From Nonomuraea roseoviolacea subsp. carminata (GTDB lineage: Bacteria > Actinomycetota > Actinomycetes > Streptosporangiales > Streptosporangiaceae), in contig NZ_JAMZEC010000001.1 of assembly GCF_024172185.1 (NCBI RefSeq), positions 8,965,001-9,029,000 on the forward strand: a DNA stretch of 64,000 nucleotides. Direction: 5' to 3'. The position numbers and the translations under genes were made by a program. This document shows positions 56,714 through 64,000 of this stretch, piece after piece (within the stretch, counting starts at the first letter, position 1; every line of letters begins with the position of its first letter). Under the pieces are notes generated by a model. It had not been told where the DNA came from, made no database searches, and was given only the letters and a program-made list of their open reading frames with translations.

Positions 56714-57379
56714 TCAGCCTCTCAGGACGGTGCGCACGCCGTCGCGCAGCAGCGCGGCGTGCAGGTCGAGCAGCAGCGCCGACAGCTCCCTGGCCGCCTC
56801 GTCGGCCTCGCCGATCGCGCCCGGGGCCCGGCGTTTGAGCACCGGCGCGACCGCCTGCTCGACCAGGCCGCACTCGCGCTCGGCCGCCGCCTTGACGGCG
56901 CGCAGGTGGCGGGCGTGCAGGCCGAAGCGGGCCAGCGAGCCGACGGCCCGCGCCACGGCCAGCGCGTTGTCGTCGTAGCGCCGGGCGCGGGCCGCGAGCA
57001 GGCCGTAGTCCTCCAGCTCGGTGAGCGTGCCGTCGTCGATGCCGGCCTGCTCCAGCAGCTCGGCGCGGCTGAGCCGGACCTCCTGCTCGGCGGAGCCGGC
57101 GTCGGGGACGGCGCGGGGGCGGCCGAAGTCCTCGGCCATCTTGTCCTTGATCACCCGCAGCGGCAGGTAGTGGTCGCGCTGCTCGGTGAGGATGTAGCGC
57201 AACTGCTCCACGTGCAGGTGGGTGAACTTGCGAAAGCCCGAGGGGCTGCGCTCCGGCTCGATGAGCCCTTCGCCCTCCAGGAAGCGGATCTTGGAGATGG
57301 TGACGTCGGGGAACTCGGCCCGCAGGAGGGCCAGCACCTCTCCGATGCTCATGTGCGAGCGCGCCGCCTGCGCCGTCAT
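56714..57379 (-). CDS. ftsR: MerR-family regulator FtsR (Rv1828-like)
   Basis: A 221-residue protein. Unusual MerR-type HTH with acid-rich wing: SHMSIGEVLALLRAEFPDVT, ISKIRFLEGEGLIEPERSPS, GFRKFTHLHVEQLRYILTEQ, RDHYLPLRVIKDKMAEDF. This matches FtsR, an activator of ftsZ transcription in corynebacteria, in length and in order next to garA. The C-terminal domain senses an unknown signal. ATG 57379 with GGAGGAGG upstream. A 13-bp hairpin separates it from the preceding garA-like gene. Confidence 0.92.
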   Translation of the reverse strand: MTAQAARSHMSIGEVLALLRAEFPDVTISKIRFLEGEGLIEPERSPSGFRKFTHLHVEQLRYILTEQRDHYLPLRVIKDKMAEDFGRPRAVPDAGSAEQEVRLSRAELLEQAGIDDGTLTELEDYGLLAARARRYDDNALAVARAVGSLARFGLHARHLRAVKAAAERECGLVEQAVAPVLKRRAPGAIGEADEAARELSALLLDLHAALLRDGVRTVLRG

Positions 57380-57397
57380 GCGGCCTCCTCCGTCGAC

Positions 57398-57429
57398 CCC
57401 GTGGACGCGCGCGTGAGCGCGTCCACGGG
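57398..57429 (-). terminator. Hairpin between garA-like and ftsR genes
   Basis: Perfect 13-bp stem CCCGTGGACGCGC (57398-57410), 6-nt loop, GCGCGTCCACGGG (57417-57429), 18 nt after the garA-like stop and 18 nt before the ftsR start. Partial terminator or mRNA processing site. Confidence 0.6.
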
Positions 57430-57446
57430 TCGCTCGCTGCGCTCGC

Positions 57447-57959
57447 TCATGCGCCGGCGGCGGTCCGCATCAGGAACAGCAGCCGGAACTTGCCGATCTG
57501 CACCTCGTCGCCGGAGTGCAGCGGCACCTCCTCGATGCGCTCCCTGTTGACGTACGTGCCGTTGAGGCTCCCCACGTCGCGCACCGAGAACTGGCCGCCC
57601 CGGTGCCGGTAGAACTCGACGTGGCGGCGCGAGACCGTGATGTCGTCGAGGAAGATGTCACTCTCGGGATGGCGGCCCGTGGTGGTGAGGTCCTTGTCGA
57701 GGCGGAACCTGCTCCCCTGGTTGGGACCCCTGGTCACGGTGAGCAACGCCGTACCGGGCGGAAGCTGCTCCACCAGCGCCCGCTCGGCGAGGAGCATGTC
57801 GCCGGTCTCAGCCTCGTACGCCTCGATTCCCGCGACGGAGATCGTCGACGTGGTGTCCCCGGCGACCTCGGGTCTGGTCAGCGGTGACCCACAGCGGGAA
57901 CAGAAACGGGCATCCTCGGGGTTGGCGTGCCCGCACTGCGTGCAGTAGACGCTCGGCAT
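57447..57959 (-). CDS. garA: FHA-domain protein, GarA/OdhI-type, with zinc ribbon
   Basis: A 170-residue protein. N-terminal zinc ribbon (MPSVYCTQCGHANPEDARFC, SRCGSP: two C-x2-C pairs), a short segment with DTTSTIS that corresponds to the phosphorylated ETTS motif of GarA, then the FHA domain (GSRFRLDKDLTTTGRHPESD, IFLDDITVSRRHVEFYRHRG, RDVGSLNGTYVNRERIEEVP, GDEVQIGKFRLLFL). GarA binds and inhibits 2-oxoglutarate dehydrogenase and related enzymes until phosphorylated by a Ser/Thr kinase. The zinc ribbon is an addition relative to the mycobacterial protein. Start ATG 57959. Confidence 0.92.
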   Translation of the reverse strand: MPSVYCTQCGHANPEDARFCSRCGSPLTRPEVAGDTTSTISVAGIEAYEAETGDMLLAERALVEQLPPGTALLTVTRGPNQGSRFRLDKDLTTTGRHPESDIFLDDITVSRRHVEFYRHRGGQFSVRDVGSLNGTYVNRERIEEVPLHSGDEVQIGKFRLLFLMRTAAGA

Positions 57960-58339
57960 CGATCGGCTCGGCCTCCTACCGCGAAGACGCGGCGACGGTG
58001 CTCGGCGCGCCTCGCTTCGCTCTTCAAGTTTGCGAATGCCGCAACTTACGCTGCTGAACGGCAAAGGTCAAGGCGGGGCGCTGGACGACAGGTTCGGACG
58101 GTGACAAAGTTACCGCCGCCCGCGCCTGATGGTCCATGCCGCCGCGCGTTTCCACAATACGATCTTGCCGGGCGTGGCGCGAACCCCTGGGGCCGTTACA
58201 CGCGGTGACATTCCTCTCAAGAGCTGTCCAAAAGGAGCCCCGGCGGGGTGCGAGGGCCGTCCGGCCGGGTCAGCGCGCGCCGGACTCGCCCGCCTCGGGA
58301 CGCGCCGGACTCGATGGACTCGCCCGACTCTCGCCGGGG
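57960..58339. other. 380-bp spacer before garA-like gene
   Basis: I see no gene. It contains the near-palindrome GGTGAC-AAA-GTTACC (58100-58114), which is a plausible regulator site, and at its far end a repeat derived from the 3' end of the nucleotidyltransferase gene (58268-58359). The garA promoter must lie here, but its hexamers are not clear. Confidence 0.5.
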
Positions 58340-58359
58340 TCAGGACGCGCCGGACTCGA
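58268..58359. repeat. Stop-spanning repeat after the nucleotidyltransferase gene
   Basis: The gene end GGTCAGGACGCGCCGGACTC (58338-58357, with the stop as TCA) recurs at 58268-58287 with two changes. The 17-bp core GGACGCGCCGGACTCGA (58343-58359) recurs exactly at 58298-58314. Confidence 0.8.
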
Positions 58360-60844
58360 CGATGCGCGCCCAGCGCTCGACGAGGGCCTGCGCCGTGTCG
58401 ACGTCGTGGGCCTCGGCCCACAGGTCGGTGACCGGCTCCGTGGCGGCGGGGATGATCAGCACCCAGCTCCCGTCCTCGCCGACCACCCGCACCCCGTCGG
58501 TCGTGTCGATGCGGTGGCCCTCGGTGGACGCCTCCACGGCCTCGATGACCGAGCGCATGACCGCCCCCTTGGCCGCCCAGCGCGTCGGCACGGTGCGCTT
58601 GAGGAGCTTGGCCTCGGGGATGCGGGCGTCGATCTGGCTGAGCGAGAGCCGGGTGCGGGCCACCAGGCCCAGCAGCCGCATGAACGCCGCCAGACCGTCG
58701 ATCGCCGGGCTGAACTCGGGCACGACGAAGCCGCCCCGCCCGTCGCCCGCGAAGATCATGTCCTCGCCGGCGGCGGCCGAGGTGAGGGCGTCCAGGGCGG
58801 TCGGGGTCCACCGCACCTGCACGCCGTGGAAGCGGCACACCTGCTCGGCCACCCGGGTGGTGGTGACGGGCAGCGCCACCTGGCCGCCCCGGCGCTCGGC
58901 GGCCACCAGGTCGAGCACCACGAGCAGGGCGCGCTCCTCGCCGATGAGCTGGCCCATCTCGTCCACCAGCGCGATCCGCTCGCCGACCGGGTCGAAGCGG
59001 ACCCCGAACGCGGCGCGCGAGGAGCTGACCAGCTCCGAGAGGCGTTGTAGGTCGCGGCGGCGCTCGGCGAGCGTCTCGGTCGGCGAGGCGTCGTCGAGCC
59101 GGGCGTTGACCGTCAGCACCTCGACGCCGACGCGGCCGAGCAGGGTCGGCAGGACCAGCGAGGAGGTGCCGCCCGCGCAGTCGACGACGACCTTCATGCC
59201 GGCGATGCCGGTCATGTCGATCCGGCGCAGCAGCTCGTGGGTGTAGTCCTCGACGACCCGCGCCGGGTAGTGCAGTTCGGCGATCTCGCCGGGGAAGGCC
59301 CGGCGGAACTCCTGGCGGGAGAAGACCCGCTCCAGCTTGCGCTGGGCGCCCGCGGGCAGGTCGGCGCCCCGGTCGTCCATGATGACGATGTCCACGCTCT
59401 GCGGGTCGCCGGCGGTGGTGCGCAGGGCGATGCCGCCGGCGGCCGAGTCGCGGGCGGTGTGGAAGCGGGCCACCGGCAGCGGGGCGGCCTCCAGGTCGAG
59501 CACGTTGATGGCGCTGGCCGTGAGCGCGCTGATCACGGCCCGCTTGAGCGCCCTGGCCGCCAGCGAGGAGTCGCGCGAGGTGACGACGTGCGCGCCCTTC
59601 TTGAGGGTGGTGGCGTACGCGCTGGCCAGCCGTACGCACAGCTCCGGGGTGATCTCGACGTTGACCAGGCCGCTGACGCCGCGCGGGCCGAACAGGTTGC
59701 GCTGGCCGCGCGACTCCCAGATGACGCTGGTGTTGACGACGGCGCCGGCCTCGATGGTCTTGAACGGGTAGACCTTGACGCCGCTGGAGACGTACGCCTC
59801 GGGCTCGATGACGCACTCGTCGCCGATGACGGCGTTCTCCTCGATGCGGGCGCCGGCCATGATGTCGGTGCTCTTGCCGACGACGCAGCCGCGCAGGTGG
59901 GCGCCGGGGCCGAGGTAGACGTTGTCGTGGACGACCGCGCGGTGCAGGAAGGCGCCCTCGCGCACGACCGCGTTGTTGCCGAGGACGGTGTACTCGCGCA
60001 GCTCGGCGCCCGCCTCGACCTTGGCGTAGTCGCCGATGAGCAGCGGGCCCTTGAGCACCGCGTCGGGGTCGACGGAGGCCGACTCGGCGACCCAGACGCC
60101 CGGCGACAGCTCGAAGCCGCCGATGTCCAGCCTGACCTTGCCGGACAGGGCGTCGGCCTGGGCCTTGAGGTAGCTCTCGTGGGTGCCGACATCCTCCCAG
60201 TAGCCGTCGGCGACGTAGCCGAAGATGGGGGCGCCGCTCTCCAGCAGGCGCGGGAAGACGTCGGAGGACCAGTCGACGGGCTCGCCGGAGGCCACGTGGT
60301 CGAGGACCTCGGGCTCCATGACGTAGACGCCGGTGTTGACGGTGTCGGAGAAGACCTGGCCCCAGGTCGGCTTCTCCAGGAAGCGCTGCACGCGGCCGGC
60401 CTCGTCGATGATGACGATCCCGAACTCCAGCGGATTCGGCACCCGCTTCAGCCCAATGGTAATGAGAGCGCCATTTTCTCGGTGAAAACGCACCATATCC
60501 GACAAATCAATGTCGGTGAGGGCGTCGCCGGAGATCACCAGGAAACGGTCCTCGCGCAGGCGGTCGGCGGCGTTCTTGACGCTCCCCGCGGTGCCCAGCG
60601 GGACGTCCTCGGTGGCGTACTGCAGGCTCATGCCGAGCTCGTCGCCGTCGCCGAAGTAGTTGCGCACGAGCGCGGCGAGGAACTGCAGCGTCACCACCGT
60701 CTCGGTCACGCCGTGCCGTTTGAGCAGGCGCAGCACGTGCTCCATGATCGGCCGGTTGACCACCGGAAGCAGCGGCTTGGGCTGGTTGGCGGTCATCGGT
60801 CGCAGCCGAGTGCCCTCCCCGCCCGCCATGACGACCGCCTTCAC
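58340..60844 (-). CDS. Sugar-1-phosphate nucleotidyltransferase fused to a degenerate phosphohexomutase
   Basis: An 834-residue protein. Residues 1-235: nucleotidyltransferase (MKAVVMAGGEGTRLRPMTAN, QPKPLLPVVNRPIMEHVLRL, GDALTDIDLSDMV, FLEKP, NTGVYVMEPEVLDHV). Residues about 250-370: left-handed beta-helix hexapeptide repeats. Residues about 380-834: phosphohexomutase-like domains. The latter lack the active residues. The Ser-loop (usual TASHNP) reads LRTTAGDPQS, the metal loop (usual DGDGDR) reads FDPVGERI, and the sugar loop (usual GEESGH) reads AGDGRGGF. So it probably makes GDP-mannose or a related nucleotide sugar but cannot act as mutase. Four bp after the CDP-alcohol phosphatidyltransferase gene. 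Confidence 0.88.
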   Translation of the reverse strand: MKAVVMAGGEGTRLRPMTANQPKPLLPVVNRPIMEHVLRLLKRHGVTETVVTLQFLAALVRNYFGDGDELGMSLQYATEDVPLGTAGSVKNAADRLREDRFLVISGDALTDIDLSDMVRFHRENGALITIGLKRVPNPLEFGIVIIDEAGRVQRFLEKPTWGQVFSDTVNTGVYVMEPEVLDHVASGEPVDWSSDVFPRLLESGAPIFGYVADGYWEDVGTHESYLKAQADALSGKVRLDIGGFELSPGVWVAESASVDPDAVLKGPLLIGDYAKVEAGAELREYTVLGNNAVVREGAFLHRAVVHDNVYLGPGAHLRGCVVGKSTDIMAGARIEENAVIGDECVIEPEAYVSSGVKVYPFKTIEAGAVVNTSVIWESRGQRNLFGPRGVSGLVNVEITPELCVRLASAYATTLKKGAHVVTSRDSSLAARALKRAVISALTASAINVLDLEAAPLPVARFHTARDSAAGGIALRTTAGDPQSVDIVIMDDRGADLPAGAQRKLERVFSRQEFRRAFPGEIAELHYPARVVEDYTHELLRRIDMTGIAGMKVVVDCAGGTSSLVLPTLLGRVGVEVLTVNARLDDASPTETLAERRRDLQRLSELVSSSRAAFGVRFDPVGERIALVDEMGQLIGEERALLVVLDLVAAERRGGQVALPVTTTRVAEQVCRFHGVQVRWTPTALDALTSAAAGEDMIFAGDGRGGFVVPEFSPAIDGLAAFMRLLGLVARTRLSLSQIDARIPEAKLLKRTVPTRWAAKGAVMRSVIEAVEASTEGHRIDTTDGVRVVGEDGSWVLIIPAATEPVTDLWAEAHDVDTAQALVERWARIVESGAS

Positions 60845-60848
60845 CCGA

Positions 60849-61430
60849 TCACTCCTTTGTGGTCGAAGTTATGAGCCGGCGTACCTGAACGACGTACAAC
60901 ACACCCGCCCACCAGTACAGACCTGTTCCCCATACGGCGAAGGCCCATCCCGTGACGCGCGCCATCTCGGCATACCACCCCGTGTGGGAGGCGAGGAAGA
61001 GGAGCGGGAAGGCGTACATGAGATTGAACATGGCGGCCTTGCCGAGGAAATGCACCTGGAGTGCCCGGTAGCCGTGTCTGCGGAGTACGGGGATGAAACA
61101 GGCGACGAAGAGCTCGCGCGCCAGGATCAGCGCGACCAGCCACCACGGGATGATGTCGCGCACCAGCAGCGCCAGGATGGTCGAGAACACGTACAGTTTG
61201 TCGGCGGCCGGGTCGATGATCCGGCCGAGCCTGCTGGTCTGGTTGAACGCGCGGGCGATCTTGCCGTCGAGCCAGTCGGTGAACCCCGCCACCGCCAGGA
61301 CGGCGATGCCCCACCCGTCCGCCTTCGGCCCGAGGACCAGCCAGAGGAAGACGGGCACGCCGAGGAGTCGCAGGAAGCTCAGCAGGTTGGGGACCGTCCA
61401 GATGCGGTCCTCGGCGGAAGTTTCGCTCAC
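60849..61430 (-). CDS. CDP-alcohol phosphatidyltransferase family protein
   Basis: A 193-residue membrane protein. Diagnostic motif D-G-x2-A-R-x8-G-x3-D-x3-D is complete: FTDWLDGKIARAFNQTSRLG followed by RIIDPAADK. About five or six hydrophobic helices (WTVPNLLSFLRLLGVPVFLW, IIPWWLVALILARELFVACF, MYAFPLLFLAS, WAFAVWGTGLYWWAGVLYVV). It transfers a phosphatidyl group from CDP-diacylglycerol to an alcohol. Context next to the garA block suggests the PgsA2/Rv1822-like clade, whose acceptor is not settled. GTG start at 61430 with TAGGGT 7 nt upstream (leaderless). Confidence 0.92.
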   Translation of the reverse strand: MSETSAEDRIWTVPNLLSFLRLLGVPVFLWLVLGPKADGWGIAVLAVAGFTDWLDGKIARAFNQTSRLGRIIDPAADKLYVFSTILALLVRDIIPWWLVALILARELFVACFIPVLRRHGYRALQVHFLGKAAMFNLMYAFPLLFLASHTGWYAEMARVTGWAFAVWGTGLYWWAGVLYVVQVRRLITSTTKE

Positions 61431-61468
61431 GGTGCAGACCCTACTGCGTCGTAACCGCTCGGCAGCGG

Positions 61469-61569
61469 GCCCGTCCGCGCCTCCCCGCGCCCGTCCGCGA
61501 CCTCCTGCGGGCCCGTCCGTCCCTGCCGGTGCGGGCCGGCCCCTCAGAGGGCGTCAGAGGGTTCAGAGG
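61469..61569. repeat. Short repeats after the GNAT gene
   Basis: TCAGAGG recurs at 61544, 61554 and 61563, the last being the stop codon of the GNAT gene. GCCCGTCCG recurs at 61469, 61489 and 61511, spaced 20-22 bp. Confidence 0.75.
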
Positions 61570-62456
61570 CGCAGGAAGGCGTGGGTGCGGCCGGCCGTCG
61601 TGAAGCCCAGCCGGGTGTAGAAGTCCTTGGGCCAGTCCTCCTCGGCGGCCACCAGGAAGATCGGCTCGCAGCCGGCCGCCTCGGCCAGCAGGGCGCGCAT
61701 GAGGGCGCGGGCGTGGCCCCGGCCCCGGTGGCGGGTGCCGGTGTGGACGCTCTCGATCTGGGCGACGCCGTCCTGGACGTACAGCTCGGCGCGGGCCGCG
61801 ATCTCGCCGGTGCCGGCGCGCACGCCGCGGAAGCGGACCACGTCGGCGCCGCGCCGCCGTTCGGCCACGCGCCGCGCGAGCTGCTCGATGGTGTCGCCGG
61901 GGACGTTGGGCAGGGCCTCGCGCCAGTCGTGGCGCAGGACGGGCAGCAGCTCCTCCAGCGTCAGCTCCTCCGCCGGGGGCGCGTCCGCGGGCGGGCCGCC
62001 CCGGAGGACCATGACGAGGTTGGTCTCGTGGTCGTAGCCGGCCGCCTCGAAGGCGGGGGCGTAGGCGGCGCCCAGGGCGTCGTCGTCCACGCACACGTAG
62101 CGGTGGCGGCGCCCGGCCAGCACGTCGTCGGCGGCCCGCAGCACCTCCTCCGGCCGGACGGCGCCGCCGGGCCGCTCGGGGGCGGGGATGACGAGACGGT
62201 TGTCGTCGTGGGAGGCGGGATAGCGGTCGCTCAGCACGGCGAAGCCGCCCGGCACGGCGACGACCCGACCGGCCTTGCGCCGCGCGAACGCGTGCGTGAA
62301 GGCGATGATCCGCGCCAGCTCGCGCTCCCGGGCCGCCGCGCCGACTCCCGGCGCGAGGGGGTCCTGGGCCGCTCCCGGCACGCGCGGGTCAGGGGCCGCT
62401 TCCGGTAGGTGCGGGTCGTCGCCCGTGGCCGGGTCGGAGGTGGGGTGGGTGGTCAT
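61563..62456 (-). CDS. GNAT-family N-acetyltransferase with N-terminal repeats
   Basis: A 297-residue protein. The C-terminal GNAT fold shows ARAELYVQDGVAQIESVHTG, TRHRGRGHARALMRALLAEA (acetyl-CoA loop R-G-R-G-H-A), and AAEEDWPKDFYTRLGFTTAG. The middle region (YVCVDDDALGAAYAPAFEAA, GYDHETNLVMVLRGG) is a second, degenerate GNAT-like half. The first 40 residues contain three 9-residue repeats (DPHLPEAAP, DPRVPGAAQ, DPLAPGVGA; 62337-62417). ATG overlaps the trpF stop (ATGA), so they are co-translated. Acceptor unknown. Confidence 0.85.
   Translation of the reverse strand: MTTHPTSDPATGDDPHLPEAAPDPRVPGAAQDPLAPGVGAAARERELARIIAFTHAFARRKAGRVVAVPGGFAVLSDRYPASHDDNRLVIPAPERPGGAVRPEEVLRAADDVLAGRRHRYVCVDDDALGAAYAPAFEAAGYDHETNLVMVLRGGPPADAPPAEELTLEELLPVLRHDWREALPNVPGDTIEQLARRVAERRRGADVVRFRGVRAGTGEIAARAELYVQDGVAQIESVHTGTRHRGRGHARALMRALLAEAAGCEPIFLVAAEEDWPKDFYTRLGFTTAGRTHAFLRL
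62337..62417 (-). repeat. 27-bp in-frame repeat in the GNAT N-terminus
   Basis: Three 27-bp units encoding DPHLPEAAP, DPRVPGAAQ and DPLAPGVGA (residues 14-40), diverged but in register. Confidence 0.75.
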
Positions 62457-63049
62457 CGGGCGGCGCCTCGGGCCGCGGCGACGAAGGCACGGATCAGGCC
62501 GGAGTCCTTGACGCCCGGCGCCACCTCGACGCCGCTCGACACGTCCACGCCCCAGGGCCGGGCCGCCTCGATCGCGGTGGCCACGTTCGCCGGGTCGAGG
62601 CCGCCGGCCAGCAGCCAGCGGCCCGAGGGGCGGCCGCGCACGGCCGCCCAGTCCCACGGCTCCCCCGAGCCGGGGCGGGGCGCGTCGACGATGAGCAGGT
62701 CCTCGTCGTAGGCGCCGCACCGCAGGTCGGCCTCGGCGTCCACGGCGCGTACCAGGGTCAGCCCGAGGCCCTTCAGCGCCGTGAAGTCGGCGTGCGGGTG
62801 GTGCCCGTGCAGTTGCACGGCCCGCAGGCCCGCGGCGAGGGTCGCCGCGCGCACCTCGGCCGGGTCCTCGCCGCGGAAGACGCCCACGGTGAGCACGTGG
62901 TCGGGCACCAGCGCGGCCAGTTCGGCCGCCCGCTCGGGGGTGACCCGGCGGGGGCTCCGGGTCAGCACGAACCCGATGGCGTCCGCGCCTGCCTCGACGG
63001 CCGTCTCCACGTGGCCGGGCTCGCTGAGCCCGCAGATCTTCACATGCAC
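62453..63049 (-). CDS. trpF: Phosphoribosylanthranilate isomerase
   Basis: A 198-residue TIM-barrel enzyme of tryptophan synthesis. VKICGLSEPGHVETAVEAGA (catalytic Cys), DAIGFVLTRSPRRVTPERAA, TVGVFRGEDPAEV, VQLHGHHPHADF, LLIVDAPRPGSGEPWDWAAV (Asp) and LAGGLDPANVATAIEAARPW GVDVSSGVE make the assignment clear. A separate TrpF beside a PriA-type HisA is redundant in many actinobacteria, so its presence here is notable but not unique. GTG start at 63049 with TAACCT 7 nt upstream (leaderless). Confidence 0.95.
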   Translation of the reverse strand: MHVKICGLSEPGHVETAVEAGADAIGFVLTRSPRRVTPERAAELAALVPDHVLTVGVFRGEDPAEVRAATLAAGLRAVQLHGHHPHADFTALKGLGLTLVRAVDAEADLRCGAYDEDLLIVDAPRPGSGEPWDWAAVRGRPSGRWLLAGGLDPANVATAIEAARPWGVDVSSGVEVAPGVKDSGLIRAFVAAARGAAR

Positions 63050-63059
63050 ACGGTCGAGG

Positions 63060-63476
63060 TTAGCGGCGAACGGCCGCCCGGGGGGACCAGGTCCAGACGA
63101 GCATGGCCGTGATCAGCCCGAACAGGACGACCCCGTTCGGCACGTGGGCGCCGAGCCAGAGCCAGGTGACGTGCTGGGCCATGCCGACGAGGAGCAGCGC
63201 CACGCTCGCCAGCGCGGGCCAGCCCGCCCCGCGTCCCGGCCGCCAGACCAGCACGGCGAGCACCACCTGCACGAGCGCGACGAGATGGACGACCATCCCG
63301 GCCATGACGTGGGCCTCGCGCATCGCCTCGCCGGCGCCGACCGCCTGACCGGCCAGCGAGGCGGCGACGAGGAGGGACGCCGCCTGGGCGACGACGACGA
63401 TGCGCAGCCCGTACAGCAGCCCGGCGGACACCTGCCGGGACGGGCGGGGCACGGCCGCGGCCACGGTCTCCTGCAT
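63060..63476 (-). CDS. Four-helix membrane protein, 138 residues
   Basis: Starts MQETVAAAVPRPSRQVSAGL (ATG 63476, AAGGAAGG upstream). Four hydrophobic helices: GLRIVVVAQAASLLVAASLA, VMAGMVVHLVALVQVVLAVL, WPALASVALLLVGMAQHVTW, VVLFGLITAMLVWTWSP. Two conserved-looking His (VVHLV and AQHVTW) could bind haem or act in helix packing. I do not recognise the family. It lies between the response regulator and trpF on the same strand, and with the trpF promoter lying in its 3' end it is probably transcribed with the regulator. Confidence 0.75.
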   Translation of the reverse strand: MQETVAAAVPRPSRQVSAGLLYGLRIVVVAQAASLLVAASLAGQAVGAGEAMREAHVMAGMVVHLVALVQVVLAVLVWRPGRGAGWPALASVALLLVGMAQHVTWLWLGAHVPNGVVLFGLITAMLVWTWSPRAAVRR

Positions 63477-63540
63477 GGATGTGGTCCTTCCTGGAGATGT
63501 GAGGGATCCACATGCTGGCGGCCGGAGGCGTGGGCGGTCG

Positions 63541-64000
63541 TCAGCCTGCCGGGTTATTCGCGGATCCGCCCCCGGGAGGACGCACGGGGCGCACGGGACG
63601 GAAGGAGGCGTCCACCAGGCCCGTCCGGTGGGCGACGACGGCCGCCTGGATGCGGTTGCGCAGCCCGAGCTTGTCCATGGCGGCGCCGACGTGGGTCTTG
63701 ACCGTGGTGACGCCCACGTGCAGCCGTTCGGCGATCTCGGCGTTGGACAGGCCGGTGCCGACGAGGGCGAGGACCTCCAGCTCGCGTTCGGTCAGCCCGG
63801 CGGGCGGGGGCGCGGCGGCGCGGTCTCCGGCGGCGAGGAAGCCCTCGACGACGCGGCGCAGCACGGAGGGGGCGAGGAGCTGCTCGCCGGCGGCGGCCTT
63901 GCGCACGGCGTCCACCATGCGCTCGGGCTCGTCGTCCTTGACGAGGAAGCCGACGGCGCCGGCGCGCAGGGCGGCGTGCACGTTGGCGTCCTCGGCGAAC
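63541..64000 (-). CDS. LuxR/NarL-family response regulator (cut by window end)
   Basis: The C-terminal 153 residues are visible. The receiver domain ends with ALRAGAVGFLVKDDEPERMV (the conserved Lys and K-D-D), followed by a linker and the HTH_LUXR domain: LTERELEVLALVGTGLSNAE, IAERLHVGVTTVKTHVGAAM, DKLGLRNRIQAAVVAHRTG. The phospho-acceptor Asp lies beyond the window. A partner histidine kinase would be expected upstream of it, outside the window. Confidence 0.93.
   Translation of the reverse strand, partial: FAEDANVHAALRAGAVGFLVKDDEPERMVDAVRKAAAGEQLLAPSVLRRVVEGFLAAGDRAAAPPPAGLTERELEVLALVGTGLSNAEIAERLHVGVTTVKTHVGAAMDKLGLRNRIQAAVVAHRTGLVDASFRPVRPVRPPGGGSANNPAG

Overview
The window is about 64 kb of very GC-rich (roughly 72-75%) actinobacterial chromosome. 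Several things point to a filamentous actinomycete of the Streptosporangiaceae/Nonomuraea or Streptomyces type. There are many TetR, GntR, XRE and MerR regulators, and GTG and TTG starts are frequent. It carries a principal sigma factor of HrdB type and DUF3040 and DUF5999 proteins. The order pgsA-like, garA, ftsR, DUF151, merR, gcvP matches the Mycobacterium tuberculosis Rv1822-Rv1832 block in kind. I saw no tRNA, rRNA, CRISPR array, insertion sequence or prophage.

Layout. 1-4.3 kb: a MerR fragment, a DUF3040 protein, an Rv2578c-type radical SAM protein, a 39-residue basic protein and a GT4 glycosyltransferase. 4.4-12.4 kb: a TetR/GT1 glycosyltransferase pair, a secreted HNH nuclease, an SGNH hydrolase, menF, a YigZ-family protein and an epoxide-hydrolase-like gene with its TetR. 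12.4-16 kb: a sugar ABC importer with a TetR divergon. 16-19 kb: a CoA-transferase/CitE-like operon with a divergent GntR. 19-23 kb: an XRE regulator, an unknown protein, HAD and inositol-phosphatase family enzymes and a HutC-type GntR. 23.5-28.3 kb: an MFS exporter and a kynurenine operon (kynA, kynU, formamidase-like hydrolase). 28-34 kb: small regulator/enzyme divergons and a decayed HAD gene. 34-38 kb: menD-menC divergent from menE. 38-40 kb: the principal sigma factor. 42.3-48.4 kb: a compact locus for an eight-cysteine peptide with a thioredoxin-like protein, an ABC exporter and an S26 peptidase, divergent from a large XRE/NB-ARC/TPR regulator. 49-52 kb: a TetR/esterase divergon and a TPR protein. 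52-63 kb: the gcvP block under a tandem glycine riboswitch, then garA, ftsR, a sugar nucleotidyltransferase fused to a degenerate phosphomannomutase, a CDP-alcohol phosphatidyltransferase and trpF. The window ends inside a LuxR response regulator.

The best candidate for an undescribed system is the eight-cysteine peptide locus (42349-45492). It has a leader ending in A-x-A, its own S26 peptidase in place of a C39 domain on the exporter, a membrane-anchored CGPC protein, and a perfect 15-bp hairpin separating the precursor from the accessory genes.

A second, window-wide pattern is that the last codons of many genes, including the stop, are tandemly repeated into the following spacer. I found at least seven convincing cases, with different sequences each time. 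Related in-frame repeats occur in linkers and tails of four proteins. Two further themes are near-perfect palindromic operators over regulator promoters and about a dozen starts with a -10 hexamer 6-7 nt upstream, the signature of leaderless transcripts.
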